Below, in pieces: positions 7,257 through 13,587 of a DNA stretch of 28,245 nt. Each line of letters begins with the position of its first letter. The stretch's first letter is position 1. Where the stretch lies: the NCBI GenBank assembly GCA_036406615.1, contig DASXAQ010000117.1:1-28245 (forward strand). Direction: 5' to 3'. This DNA comes from DASXAQ01 sp036406615 (GTDB taxonomy: Bacteria; Actinomycetota; UBA4738). The notes below the pieces were generated by a model. It saw only the letters and a list, made by a program, of their open reading frames with translations. It was not told the origin of the DNA and did not search any database. The position numbers and the translations under genes are program-made.

Positions 7257-8144
7257 TTACCAGCCGCGGGTCTGCAGCAGGTTCTCGGGACCGATCTCGG
7301 CGATGTCGAGCCCGCGCATCGGTTCCCCGAGGCCGCGCGAGACCTTGGCCAGGATCTCCGGGTCGTTGTAGTACGTCGTCGCCTCGACGATCGCGCGCGC
7401 CCGCACGGCCGGATCCTCGGACTTGTAGATGCCCGAGCCCACGAAGTTGCCGTCGGCCCCCAGCTGCATCATGAGCGCCGCGTCCGAGGGCGTCGCGAGC
7501 CCTCCCGCCGAGAAGTTCACGACGGGAAGCTGGCCCGTCGCGCCGACCTGGCGAACCAGCTCGAGCGGGGCACCCAGCTCCTTCGCCGCGCCGCCGAGCT
7601 CCTCGTCGCGCAGGGACGCGACCCAGCGGATCTGGCCCTGGATCTTGCGCATGTGCCGGACGGCCTCGACGACGTTGCCGGTGCCGGCCTCGCCTTTCGT
7701 GCGGATCATCGCGGCGCCCTCGGCGATGCGTCGCAGCGCCTCCCCGAGGTCCCGCGCACCGCACACGAACGGCACCGTGAACGACCACTTGTCGACGTGG
7801 TGCTCCTCGTCCGCCGGCGTGAGCACCTCGCTCTCGTCGATGTAGTCGACGCCCAACGCCTGCAGGACCTGCGCCTCGACGAAGTGCCCGATGCGGCACT
7901 TGGCCATCACGGGGATGGAGACCGCGTCCATGATCTCCTGGACCTTCGTCGGGTCGGCCATGCGCGCGACGCCGCCCTCCTTGCGGATGTCGGCGGGCAC
8001 GCGCTCCAGCGCCATGACCGCGCAGGCGCCCGCGTCCTCGGCGATCTTGGCCTGCTCGGCGGTCGTGACGTCCATGATCACGCCGCCCTTGAGCATGTCC
8101 GCCAGGCCGGTCTTGACCCTCAGCGTTCCGGTCTCGTTCTCCAT
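7257..8144 (-). CDS. pdxS: Pyridoxal 5'-phosphate synthase lyase subunit PdxS
   Basis: TIM-barrel enzyme that condenses ribose 5-phosphate, glyceraldehyde 3-phosphate and ammonia into PLP, as a dodecamer decorated with PdxT. The 295-residue product has the expected active-site residues: D25 in GVIMDVTTAEQ, K82 in VMAKCRIGHFVEAQ and K150 in MIRTKGEAGTG. The segment YIDESEVLTPADEEHHVDKW is also characteristic. The frame is open 14 codons further upstream, but the ATG at 8144 has GGGAGG 6 nt upstream and gives the usual N-terminus (METGTLRVKTGLA type). The short leader holds an inverted repeat and hairpins that could control expression. Confidence 0.97.
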   Translation of the reverse strand: MENETGTLRVKTGLADMLKGGVIMDVTTAEQAKIAEDAGACAVMALERVPADIRKEGGVARMADPTKVQEIMDAVSIPVMAKCRIGHFVEAQVLQALGVDYIDESEVLTPADEEHHVDKWSFTVPFVCGARDLGEALRRIAEGAAMIRTKGEAGTGNVVEAVRHMRKIQGQIRWVASLRDEELGGAAKELGAPLELVRQVGATGQLPVVNFSAGGLATPSDAALMMQLGADGNFVGSGIYKSEDPAVRARAIVEATTYYNDPEILAKVSRGLGEPMRGLDIAEIGPENLLQTRGW

Positions 8145-8159
8145 GGTCCGCCTCCCGCG

Positions 8160-8190
8160 CAGGCGAAACGTCGCCTGAATCCTCATTCAG
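8160..8190 (-). promoter_or_regulatory. Overlapping inverted repeats in the pdxS operator/leader
   Basis: Two perfect inverted repeats share three bases. On the minus strand, CTGAAT-GAGG-ATTCAG (8175-8190) lies over the predicted transcription start and partly over the -10 box, like an operator. CAGGCGA-CGTT-TCGCCTG (8160-8177) forms a 7-bp hairpin in the leader. The 3' arm of that hairpin contains CGCCT, which could also pair with AGGCG in the Shine-Dalgarno region GGGAGGCGG a few bases downstream, giving an alternative fold that hides the ribosome site. This is direct pattern reading; regulation is inferred. Confidence 0.45.
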
Positions 8191-8194
8191 TGTA
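8189..8194 (-). promoter_or_regulatory. Candidate -10 box of the pdxS promoter
   Basis: On the minus strand this reads TACACT, a TANNNT -10 element; at 17-bp spacing the hexamer TCGAAC is a poor -35 (three of six matches). Transcription would start near 8182, giving a leader of about 38 nt before pdxS. Confidence 0.4.
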
Positions 8195-8219
8195 CCCGCA
8201 GGCCGAGGCGGGTTCGAGG

Positions 8220-9263
8220 CTACGGGTTGACGGTGACGTGCAGCGTGGACGGGTACAGCTCGACCCAGGTGTTGCCGGGCGCCAGCGCGATCGTGGCGCC
8301 GGAGCGGTCGACCAGCTTGGTGACGTCGCCGACGGACGGGCGAACCCACTTGCCCACGATCACCTTCCCGTTGCGGAAGACGTAGACCTTGCCGGTCCCG
8401 ACCACGTGCGCGAGCGGCGAGGGGACCCCGTTGACGTCGGTGATCTGCGTGTTGGTCACCTTCACGACCTGCACGACGACGTTGGTTGCCTGGATGGTGG
8501 ATCCGTCCGACAGCGTCGCCGGCGTCGTCCCGTACCAGCGGGTGTAGGCGTGCTTGTGGCGCGACCACTTCCACATCACGTCGGAGTACGGCGAGAACGG
8601 CAGGTGCACGGCCAGGCCCTTCGCGCCCGAGGGCCGGGTCGCCGAGTACGTGAAGACGGGCTTCGGCGCGCCCTCGCCCCTCGGCGCGTACCGCCACAGC
8701 GCCGCGGTGCTCGTGTACAGGTTGTGCGGCGCCACCCGGCCGGGGTCGCGCTGGTACGCCGCGGCCGCCTTCTCGAAGTTGACGTCGTGCAGCCCCATCG
8801 CGCGCACCTTGCGGATGACGGCCCCAACGCCGCCGGCGTAGCCGAACAGCGGGTGGCCGAACTGCACCAGGACGTCCGGGTCCTCGAGCCGGCCGCTGCG
8901 CACCGGCTCCACCCGCGCCGCCTCGGTGCACTGGAACACCGCGATGAACCGAGTGATGCCGGCTTCGACCGGCTCCTCGTACACGATGTCGGCGGCGTCC
9001 AGGCCCGTCTGCGGGCGCGCCTCCGGCAGGTTCTCGACCTTGATCGCGAGGGCCGGCCTGGCGGGCACCGTTCCGCCCTTCGGCGCCCTGCCCGTCAACG
9101 GACACGTGGGCGGCGGCGGCGATGAATGCCTCGTCACGGCGCCGAGCAGCCCGGTCACCGGGTTGCCCTGACCTCCGAGCGCGAGCACGCCGATGGCCAG
9201 CGCCACGGCAAGCACGACGCCTCCGACCACGACCAGCTTGCGGCCGCGACGAGACAGCGCCAT
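8220..9263 (-). CDS. DUF3048 (YerB-like) membrane-anchored extracytoplasmic protein
   Basis: The 347-residue product begins with a short basic stretch and a hydrophobic segment (about 10-30), then a Pro-rich linker and CPLTGRAP. The body carries the DUF3048 signature: ARPALAIKVENLPEARPQTGLDAADIVYEEPVEAGITRFIAVF near residues 69-111, the VEPVRSGR segment, and a C-terminal domain with the pattern GKVYVFRNGKVIVGKWVR, LAPGNTWVELYP. Members resemble the B. subtilis lipoprotein YerB, and the function is not established. No lipobox cysteine follows the hydrophobic segment, so it is more likely a membrane-anchored or cleaved secreted protein. AGGAGG lies 11 nt before the ATG, slightly long but acceptable. 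It has its own likely promoter and is separated from htpX by a hairpin. Confidence 0.9.
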   Translation of the reverse strand: MALSRRGRKLVVVGGVVLAVALAIGVLALGGQGNPVTGLLGAVTRHSSPPPPTCPLTGRAPKGGTVPARPALAIKVENLPEARPQTGLDAADIVYEEPVEAGITRFIAVFQCTEAARVEPVRSGRLEDPDVLVQFGHPLFGYAGGVGAVIRKVRAMGLHDVNFEKAAAAYQRDPGRVAPHNLYTSTAALWRYAPRGEGAPKPVFTYSATRPSGAKGLAVHLPFSPYSDVMWKWSRHKHAYTRWYGTTPATLSDGSTIQATNVVVQVVKVTNTQITDVNGVPSPLAHVVGTGKVYVFRNGKVIVGKWVRPSVGDVTKLVDRSGATIALAPGNTWVELYPSTLHVTVNP

Positions 9264-9311
9264 GACGGTGGGTACCTCCTGAGGTGTGGGGAACGTGCGG
9301 GGCTGACGGCG

Positions 9312-9317
9312 ATGCTA
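9312..9317 (-). promoter_or_regulatory. Candidate -10 box for the DUF3048 gene
   Basis: TAGCAT on the minus strand, about 48 bp before the start codon, placing the transcription start near 9305 with a leader that includes the AGGAGG ribosome site. It lies just after the htpX-side hairpin. No good -35 was seen. Confidence 0.3.
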
Positions 9318-9325
9318 GCCCGGGC

Positions 9326-9356
9326 GGCGGCCCATCACAACGACCCTGGGGCCGCC
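9326..9356. terminator. GC-rich hairpin after htpX
   Basis: GGCGGCCC (9326-9333) pairs with GGGCCGCC (9349-9356), an 8-bp perfect stem with a 15-nt loop, directly after the htpX stop on the minus strand. There is no U-run. It plausibly ends the lemA-htpX transcript. Confidence 0.5.
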
Positions 9357-9357
9357 T

Positions 9358-10278
9358 TCACATCTCCTCAAGGATCCGGATCCGGTCCTGGATCGGGGGG
9401 TGCGTGTTGAACAGGTTTTCCCACCAGTGGTTATCGGCGCCGGGCACCCGCGAGGGCTGGTTCAGCCACAGATGGCCGGTGGCGTTGTTCGCCACCTGCA
9501 TCGGGGTGTGGTCGTCGGCGATCTTGCGAAGCGCGCTGGCCAGGCCGGGTGGATAGCGCGTCAACATCACACCCTCCGAGTCGGCCAGGTACTCCCGGCG
9601 GCGAGAGACGGACATCTTGATGACCTGGGCGAACAGCGGCGCCAGGATCGCCAGTACCAGCCCGACGATGGCAAGCAGCGCGAAGCCCTGGCCGCCCCCC
9701 TCGTTGTCCCGGCCGCGCCCGGCCATGCCGCCCCAGAAGAACCATCGCAGCATGAACTCGGCGATCAGGACGACCGACCCGACGAGCGTCGCCACCACCG
9801 TGCCGAGCAGGATGTCGCGGTCCTTCACGTGCGACATCTCGTGGCCGACGACCCCCTCCAGCTCGACGCGGTCCATCATGTCGAGCAGCCCGCGCGTGAC
9901 GGCGATCGATGAGTGCTCGGGATCGCGACCGGTGGCGAACGCGTTCGGCGAACGCTCGGGCACGACGTAGACCGACGGCTTCGGCAGCCCGGCGGCGATC
10001 GCCATCCCCTCCACGACGTTGTGCAGGCGCGGTTCCTGTTCGTGGGTGACGGGCTGCGCGCGCGACGTGGACAGCACCAGCCGGTCCCCGTAGCGGTACG
10101 ACGCGATCGACATCGCCCCCGAGATCGCCAGCGCGATGATCAGGCCCGCCAGCGACGCGGCGAAGCTGCCCCTCGCGATGATGTAGGCGAACAGGAACCC
10201 CAGACCCCCGACGAACACGAGCGTCAGGAAGATCAGCAGATACGTCTTGCGCTTGTTGCTCGCGATCTGCTCGTACAC
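9358..10278 (-). CDS. htpX: HtpX-family M48 zinc metalloprotease
   Basis: Membrane-bound M48 protease involved in quality control of membrane proteins. The 306-residue product has two N-terminal membrane segments (about 13-33 and 40-60), the zinc motif HEMSH at 146-150 with catalytic E147, two further membrane segments (about 157-178 and 199-222), and the third zinc ligand E229 in SRRREYLADS. The region before the active site (PKPSVYVVPERSPNAFATGRDP) is typical. It starts 3 bp after lemA, so the two are one operon; lemA-htpX pairing is common in bacteria. The C-terminus (NTHPPIQDRIRILEEM) is complete. Confidence 0.96.
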   Translation of the reverse strand: MYEQIASNKRKTYLLIFLTLVFVGGLGFLFAYIIARGSFAASLAGLIIALAISGAMSIASYRYGDRLVLSTSRAQPVTHEQEPRLHNVVEGMAIAAGLPKPSVYVVPERSPNAFATGRDPEHSSIAVTRGLLDMMDRVELEGVVGHEMSHVKDRDILLGTVVATLVGSVVLIAEFMLRWFFWGGMAGRGRDNEGGGQGFALLAIVGLVLAILAPLFAQVIKMSVSRRREYLADSEGVMLTRYPPGLASALRKIADDHTPMQVANNATGHLWLNQPSRVPGADNHWWENLFNTHPPIQDRIRILEEM

Positions 10279-10281
10279 GGC

Positions 10282-10839
10282 CTAGAACTGCACCTCGACG
10301 GGTCCGCGCGCGGGCTCGTCGATGTCGAAGAACTCCTTCTTCGCGAAGCGCCCGCCGGTGGCCGCGACGATCAGGCTGGCCGGGAAGCTCTGGATCAGCG
10401 CGTTGTACCCCTGGACCTGGTCGTTGTAGAACTGCCTCGCGTACGCGATCTTGTCCTCCGTCCCGGTCAGCTCCTCCTGCAGGGCCAGGAAGTTCTGGTT
10501 CGCCTTCAGCTCCGGGTAGTTCTCGGCGACGGCGATCAGCTTGCCGACCGACCGGGTGATCTCGTTCTCCGCCTTCGCCTGGTTCTCGACGCCGGTGGCC
10601 TCCTGGGCCTGCGTCCGGGCACGGGTCACATCCTCGAACACCTCGCGCTCGTGGGCGGCGTAGCCCTTGACGGTCTCGATCAGGTTCGGGATCAGGTCGT
10701 AGCGCCGACGCAGCTGGACATCGATCTGCGACCAGGCGTTCTCGGTGCGAACGCGGTCGCGGACGAGGCGGTTGTACGTGAACACGGCCCACAGGACCAG
10801 CAGCACCACGACGCCCAGGACGATCCACAGGGCCAGCAC
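10282..10839 (-). CDS. lemA: LemA-family membrane protein
   Basis: The 185-residue product has one N-terminal membrane segment (about 3-22) and a helical extracytoplasmic domain with the family core NRLVRDRVRTENAWSQIDVQLRRRYDLIPNLIETVKGYAAHEREVFE. Later parts (NQAKAENEITRSVGKLIAVAENYPELKANQNF, LQEELTGTEDKIAYARQFYND) are also conserved. The biochemical role of LemA is not settled; the gene pairs with htpX, 3 bp downstream, which suggests a joint membrane role. The start is GTG at 10839. There is no Shine-Dalgarno; a TAAGAT box ends exactly 6 nt before the GTG, as in a leaderless mRNA. Confidence 0.95.
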   Translation of the reverse strand: MLALWIVLGVVVLLVLWAVFTYNRLVRDRVRTENAWSQIDVQLRRRYDLIPNLIETVKGYAAHEREVFEDVTRARTQAQEATGVENQAKAENEITRSVGKLIAVAENYPELKANQNFLALQEELTGTEDKIAYARQFYNDQVQGYNALIQSFPASLIVAATGGRFAKKEFFDIDEPARGPVEVQF

Positions 10840-10845
10840 GGCGGC

Positions 10846-10851
10846 ATCTTA
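10846..10851 (-). promoter_or_regulatory. Leaderless-type promoter -10 box of lemA
   Basis: On the minus strand TAAGAT is followed by the 6 bases GCCGCC and then the GTG start codon of lemA. With the usual distance from -10 box to transcription start, the transcript would begin at the start codon itself. No ribosome site is present, which supports this. Confidence 0.55.
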
Positions 10852-10855
10852 GCAG

Positions 10856-10878
10856 CGGCCCGGTTTGCGCCCGGGCCG
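10856..10878. terminator. Terminator-like hairpin after the mannosyltransferase gene
   Basis: CGGCCCGG (10856-10863) pairs with CCGGGCCG (10871-10878) around a 7-nt loop, an 8-bp perfect stem 22 bp after the stop of the glycosyltransferase gene and just before the lemA promoter. No U-run follows. Position and strength suggest it ends the three-gene lipid-mannoside operon. Confidence 0.55.
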
Positions 10879-10899
10879 GCGGCTCGGCACGGCGCCCGA

Positions 10900-12000
10900 T
10901 CAGCGCCGGCCGGCCGCGTACGCCTCGCGGTAGGCCGCCTCGACCTCGTCCACCACGGTCGCCCAGCTGAACCGGCGCGCGCGCTTGAGCGCCGCCTCCC
11001 GGATCGCGCCGGCCAGGGGCCGGTCTTCGAACAGCTTGCGGGCGGCGGCCACCAGGCCGCGGACGTTGCCCGGCTCGGTCAGCAGGCCCTCCACGTTGTC
11101 GCGGACGACCTCGCGGTAGCCGGGGATGTCGGAGCCGACCACGGGCAGCCCGGCCGCCATCGCCTCTACGAGCACGATGCCGAAGCTCTCGTTGCCGATC
11201 GCCGGCGCCAGGAACACGTCGCCGGCCGCGTAGTACGGCGGCAGCTCGGCGTTCGACACCGCCCCGAACATGAGCAGCCGCGCCCGGGCGGCGTCGTCGA
11301 CCCGGTCCACCACGCCGCGCTCGGGCCCGTCGCCGACGACGAGCAGGTACACGTCGGGCAGCTCGCGAGCGAGCCGTTCGAACGTCTCGACGGCGAACGC
11401 GAAGCCCTTGCGCCGCTCCAGTCGGTTCACGAACAGGAGATGCTTTCCGGGCGGGACCCTGGCCGGCGCCACGCCCTGGAACCGCTCCACCGCAACGCCG
11501 TTCGGGACGATCCGCAGTCCGTCGGAGAAGCGCGTGCGCACGAAGCTCGCGGCCGCGTTCGACACGGCGAGGCGAACCGTCAGTCGGTCCCACACGCGCC
11601 GAAGCAGCGGCGTCGCCAGGCGCAGCAGTGCGGAGCGATCGGCGTAGGCGTGGAAGGTGGCGACCACCGGTGCCGGCGAGACCTGCGCGGCGAACATCGA
11701 ACACGACGGCGCAAACGGTTCGTGGACGTGCACGACGTCCGGTCGGAACGCCTCGAGCGCGTGGGCGATGCGGGGACGGCTGCGGGGATTCGGCCCGATC
11801 GGCGCCACCGAGCCGTTGAACGGGATCGCGATGGGGCGGGCGACCACGACCACCCCGGGGTCCTCCGCCGGGCTGCGGCCCGGAGCCAGCACCAGCGTCT
11901 CGTGACCGCGCTCGCGAAGCCGCGCGGCCAGGCCGCGGACGTGGGTCTGCACGCCGCCGGGCGAGTCCCACGCGTAGGGGCACGCCAGCGCGACCCTCAC
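10900..12000 (-). CDS. pimA: PimA-like GT4 glycosyltransferase (probable phosphatidylinositol mannosyltransferase)
   Basis: GT-B fold retaining glycosyltransferase of 366 residues. The start RVALACPYAWDSPGGVQTHV parallels PimA of mycobacteria, where this region contacts GDP-mannose and the phosphatidylinositol acceptor. Further signs are DVVHVHEPFAPS, a basic patch around the RLATPLLRRVWDRL helix, RLERRKGF, and the C-terminal nucleotide-sugar motif ESFGIVLVE (E-x7-E). The start is GTG at 12000, overlapping the acyltransferase stop as GTGA; the frame is open far upstream but only this start gives the conserved N-terminus. Its place after the CDP-alcohol transferase-like and PatA-like genes matches the mycobacterial PIM operon, so transfer of the first mannose to phosphatidylinositol is the likely role. 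A related lipid acceptor cannot be excluded. Confidence 0.88.
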   Translation of the reverse strand: MRVALACPYAWDSPGGVQTHVRGLAARLRERGHETLVLAPGRSPAEDPGVVVVARPIAIPFNGSVAPIGPNPRSRPRIAHALEAFRPDVVHVHEPFAPSCSMFAAQVSPAPVVATFHAYADRSALLRLATPLLRRVWDRLTVRLAVSNAAASFVRTRFSDGLRIVPNGVAVERFQGVAPARVPPGKHLLFVNRLERRKGFAFAVETFERLARELPDVYLLVVGDGPERGVVDRVDDAARARLLMFGAVSNAELPPYYAAGDVFLAPAIGNESFGIVLVEAMAAGLPVVGSDIPGYREVVRDNVEGLLTEPGNVRGLVAAARKLFEDRPLAGAIREAALKRARRFSWATVVDEVEAAYREAYAAGRR

Positions 12001-12899
12001 GGCGCCATCCCGTTCCACGCCGGCTGGAACAGGTGCCAGTCGGCGGGTGCCTCGGCGATGAACCGTTCGAAGCGCCGGGCCAGGGCCTGCGTGGCCGCGC
12101 GCACGTCGGCGGACGTGTCGCCGGTGCGTTCGATCGCCAGCGGCCGCTCCACCCGGCAATGCCACCCCTGCTCGGTCGTGAACACGGCGCTCGGCAGCAG
12201 CGGCGCACCGGTGACCATCGACAGGAACGCCGGGCCGGCGGGCAGCGACATCGCGCGGCCGAACACCTCCACGGTTGTCCCCCGCCCGGTGAGATTGCGA
12301 TCCGCCAGCAGCGCGAGGACGCGGTTCTGGGAAAGCTTGCGCACCAGCCGTTCTCCCAGCCGCTCCCCCGCCCCCAGCGGGACGATGTCCATCCCGAGGG
12401 CGCGCCGGTGCCGGTAGAAGAGGTCGAAGACCGCCGCGGGCTTGAGCTCCTCCGCCACCGCGACGATCGGGTAGCCGCGCAGCGCCAGCCAATGCCCGGC
12501 GGCGTCCCAGTTGCCCATGTGCGGGAGCGCCAGGATCACGCCGCGCCCGGCTTCGAGCCCGGCGTCGATCCATTCGACCCCCTCCACCTTGAACCGCCGC
12601 TCGACCTCGTCCCAGGGCATGGCTCGGAGGGCGAAGGTCTCGAACCAGTAGCGCCCGTACAACGCGAACGCCTCCCGGGTGGCCGCCCGCACCAGCTGGG
12701 AGTCGGCCGGGCTGCCGAGCACCTGCGACAGGTTGGCCGCCACGGTCGAGCGCTCCGACTCGAGTCGCCGGTATCGCGCCGCCAGGAACCATTCGGCGGC
12801 GCGCAGGCCGATGGGACGAGGCACGTGCAGACCGATCCACTCGGCCACGCGCATCGACAGGACCGCCGGGTCCGCCCACGGCGTGTCGCGGAGGCTCAC
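11997..12899 (-). CDS. PatA/LpxL-type lysophospholipid acyltransferase (probable PIM acyltransferase)
   Basis: The 300-residue product belongs to the bacterial lauroyl-acyltransferase-like family (LpxL/HtrB fold), with the catalytic H-x4-D motif HMGNWD at residues 127-132 in VILALPHMGNWDAAG. Further conserved parts are ALLADRNLTGRG and the AGPAFLSMVTGAPLLPSAVF strand-helix. In mycobacteria the homologue between pgsA and pimA adds a palmitoyl chain to the mannose of phosphatidylinositol mannoside, and the same position here suggests the same role. The start is GTG at 12899, overlapping the upstream gene as GTGA; an internal ATG at residue 16 is a weaker alternative. The stop in turn overlaps the PimA-like start. 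It acts at the cytoplasmic face of the membrane. Confidence 0.88.
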   Translation of the reverse strand: MSLRDTPWADPAVLSMRVAEWIGLHVPRPIGLRAAEWFLAARYRRLESERSTVAANLSQVLGSPADSQLVRAATREAFALYGRYWFETFALRAMPWDEVERRFKVEGVEWIDAGLEAGRGVILALPHMGNWDAAGHWLALRGYPIVAVAEELKPAAVFDLFYRHRRALGMDIVPLGAGERLGERLVRKLSQNRVLALLADRNLTGRGTTVEVFGRAMSLPAGPAFLSMVTGAPLLPSAVFTTEQGWHCRVERPLAIERTGDTSADVRAATQALARRFERFIAEAPADWHLFQPAWNGMAP

Positions 12900-13438
12900 G
12901 AGGCGCCGCCGCGTTCCTGCTTGACCACGGCGATCGCCTCGCCCGCGGCCACCATGGCGGCCAGCGCGCAGTAGGCCCACAGCCCCGCAACCGTCGAGCC
13001 GGCCATCAGGCCCAGGCACAGAGCTCCGGTGCGCGCGGCGCGGCCCAGCAGTCCGGTGCCCGTCGCGTAGCCGAGCGCCGCGCCGCGCGCCCGGCCGTAG
13101 GCGGCCAGCAGCCCGAGCCCCAGTCCAACCAGGGACAGCACCGCGGCGGTCGGGTCGCTCGCGCGGTTCGTCCACGCCAGCGGGGTCAGCAGCGCCGCAT
13201 CCAGCACGGGCTCCATGAGCCGGCCGGCGAACCTGGCCCGGGGCGACCCGGCCTCGGTCGCGGGACCAGCCGCCGCCAGGGCCGCGGTTCCGAGCAGCCC
13301 CACGGCGCCGGCCCAGGCGGGATGGCCCTGGAGCAGGAGCGCGGCGGCGCCGAGCGCGCAGGCGGCCGAGGCGGCCAGGAGAGGGAGAACCAGGGCGTTC
13401 GCGCGGCGGACGTTCCGCGGACGCGTCGACTCGACCAT
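12896..13438 (-). CDS. Degenerate CDP-alcohol phosphatidyltransferase-like membrane protein (pgsA position)
   Basis: A 180-residue, Ala/Leu/Gly-rich multi-membrane protein in the exact place of the phosphatidylinositol-phosphate synthase gene of the mycobacterial operon. The family's catalytic pattern D-x2-D-G-x2-A-R-x8-G-x3-D-x3-D is largely lost: aligning on G72, the three later positions read G72, E76 (for D) and D80, but the first two Asp are A55 and G58, the Gly is P59 and the AR pair is E62-A63. The hydrophobic profile and RFAGRLMEPVLDAAL still resemble the family. Other frames do not hide the motif, so it is not a simple frameshift. It may be an inactive relative, a divergent enzyme or an unrelated membrane protein. 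It overlaps the acyltransferase by GTGA, so it is expressed with it. Confidence 0.55.
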   Translation of the reverse strand: MVESTRPRNVRRANALVLPLLAASAACALGAAALLLQGHPAWAGAVGLLGTAALAAAGPATEAGSPRARFAGRLMEPVLDAALLTPLAWTNRASDPTAAVLSLVGLGLGLLAAYGRARGAALGYATGTGLLGRAARTGALCLGLMAGSTVAGLWAYCALAAMVAAGEAIAVVKQERGGAS

Positions 13439-13507
13439 CGTACGGGCCCGAGCCTACCATCACGGTGGGACCCGGCCGCCGGCCGAAGCCGGCGCGCAGC
13501 GTTCTCC

Positions 13508-13513
13508 TATAAT
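13508..13513 (+). promoter_or_regulatory. TATAAT -10 box for the EF-G-like gene
   Basis: A perfect TATAAT on the plus strand, 74 bp before the start codon at 13588, in the 149-bp gap between divergent genes. Transcription would start near 13520. No clear TTGACA lies at the expected -35 distance. Confidence 0.5.
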
Positions 13514-13540
13514 CGCCGGTCCGGGCTTTGCCCGGTGGCG
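13514..13540 (+). other. Hairpin at the 5' end of the EF-G-like mRNA
   Basis: CCGGGC (13521-13526) and GCCCGG (13530-13535) form a 6-bp stem with a TTT loop, extended by CGCC (13514-13517) and GGCG (13537-13540) across a small bulge. Given the TATAAT just upstream, the inner stem would sit at the extreme 5' end of the transcript. It might stabilise the mRNA or control early elongation; no known riboswitch is recognised. Confidence 0.4.
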
Positions 13541-13587
13541 CAACTCCCCCGCCGGCGTGCGCCGCTCGACGCAGGAGGAAGGGACGC

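Noticed and set aside
7653..9125. A 490-codon plus-strand open frame opposite pdxS and the DUF3048 gene
   Set aside because: Antisense shadow; both minus-strand genes have full family motifs.
9431..12208. A 925-codon minus-strand open frame crossing htpX, lemA and the glycosyltransferase
   Set aside because: It runs through three recognised genes in another frame and the product is Arg/Pro/Gly-rich low-complexity sequence.
9913..12417. An 834-codon plus-strand open frame
   Set aside because: Antisense shadow of htpX, lemA and the glycosyltransferase, with no promoter, ribosome site or domain.
12896..13438. A frameshift hiding the missing catalytic Asp residues of the pgsA-position gene
   Set aside because: The two other minus-strand frames over 13195-13300 contain no DxxDGxxAR-like sequence, so the loss appears real.
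13541..13580. A tRNA-like string (GGTGGCGCAACTC) after the EF-G promoter
   Set aside because: No acceptor stem, anticodon arm or T-loop could be built around it.
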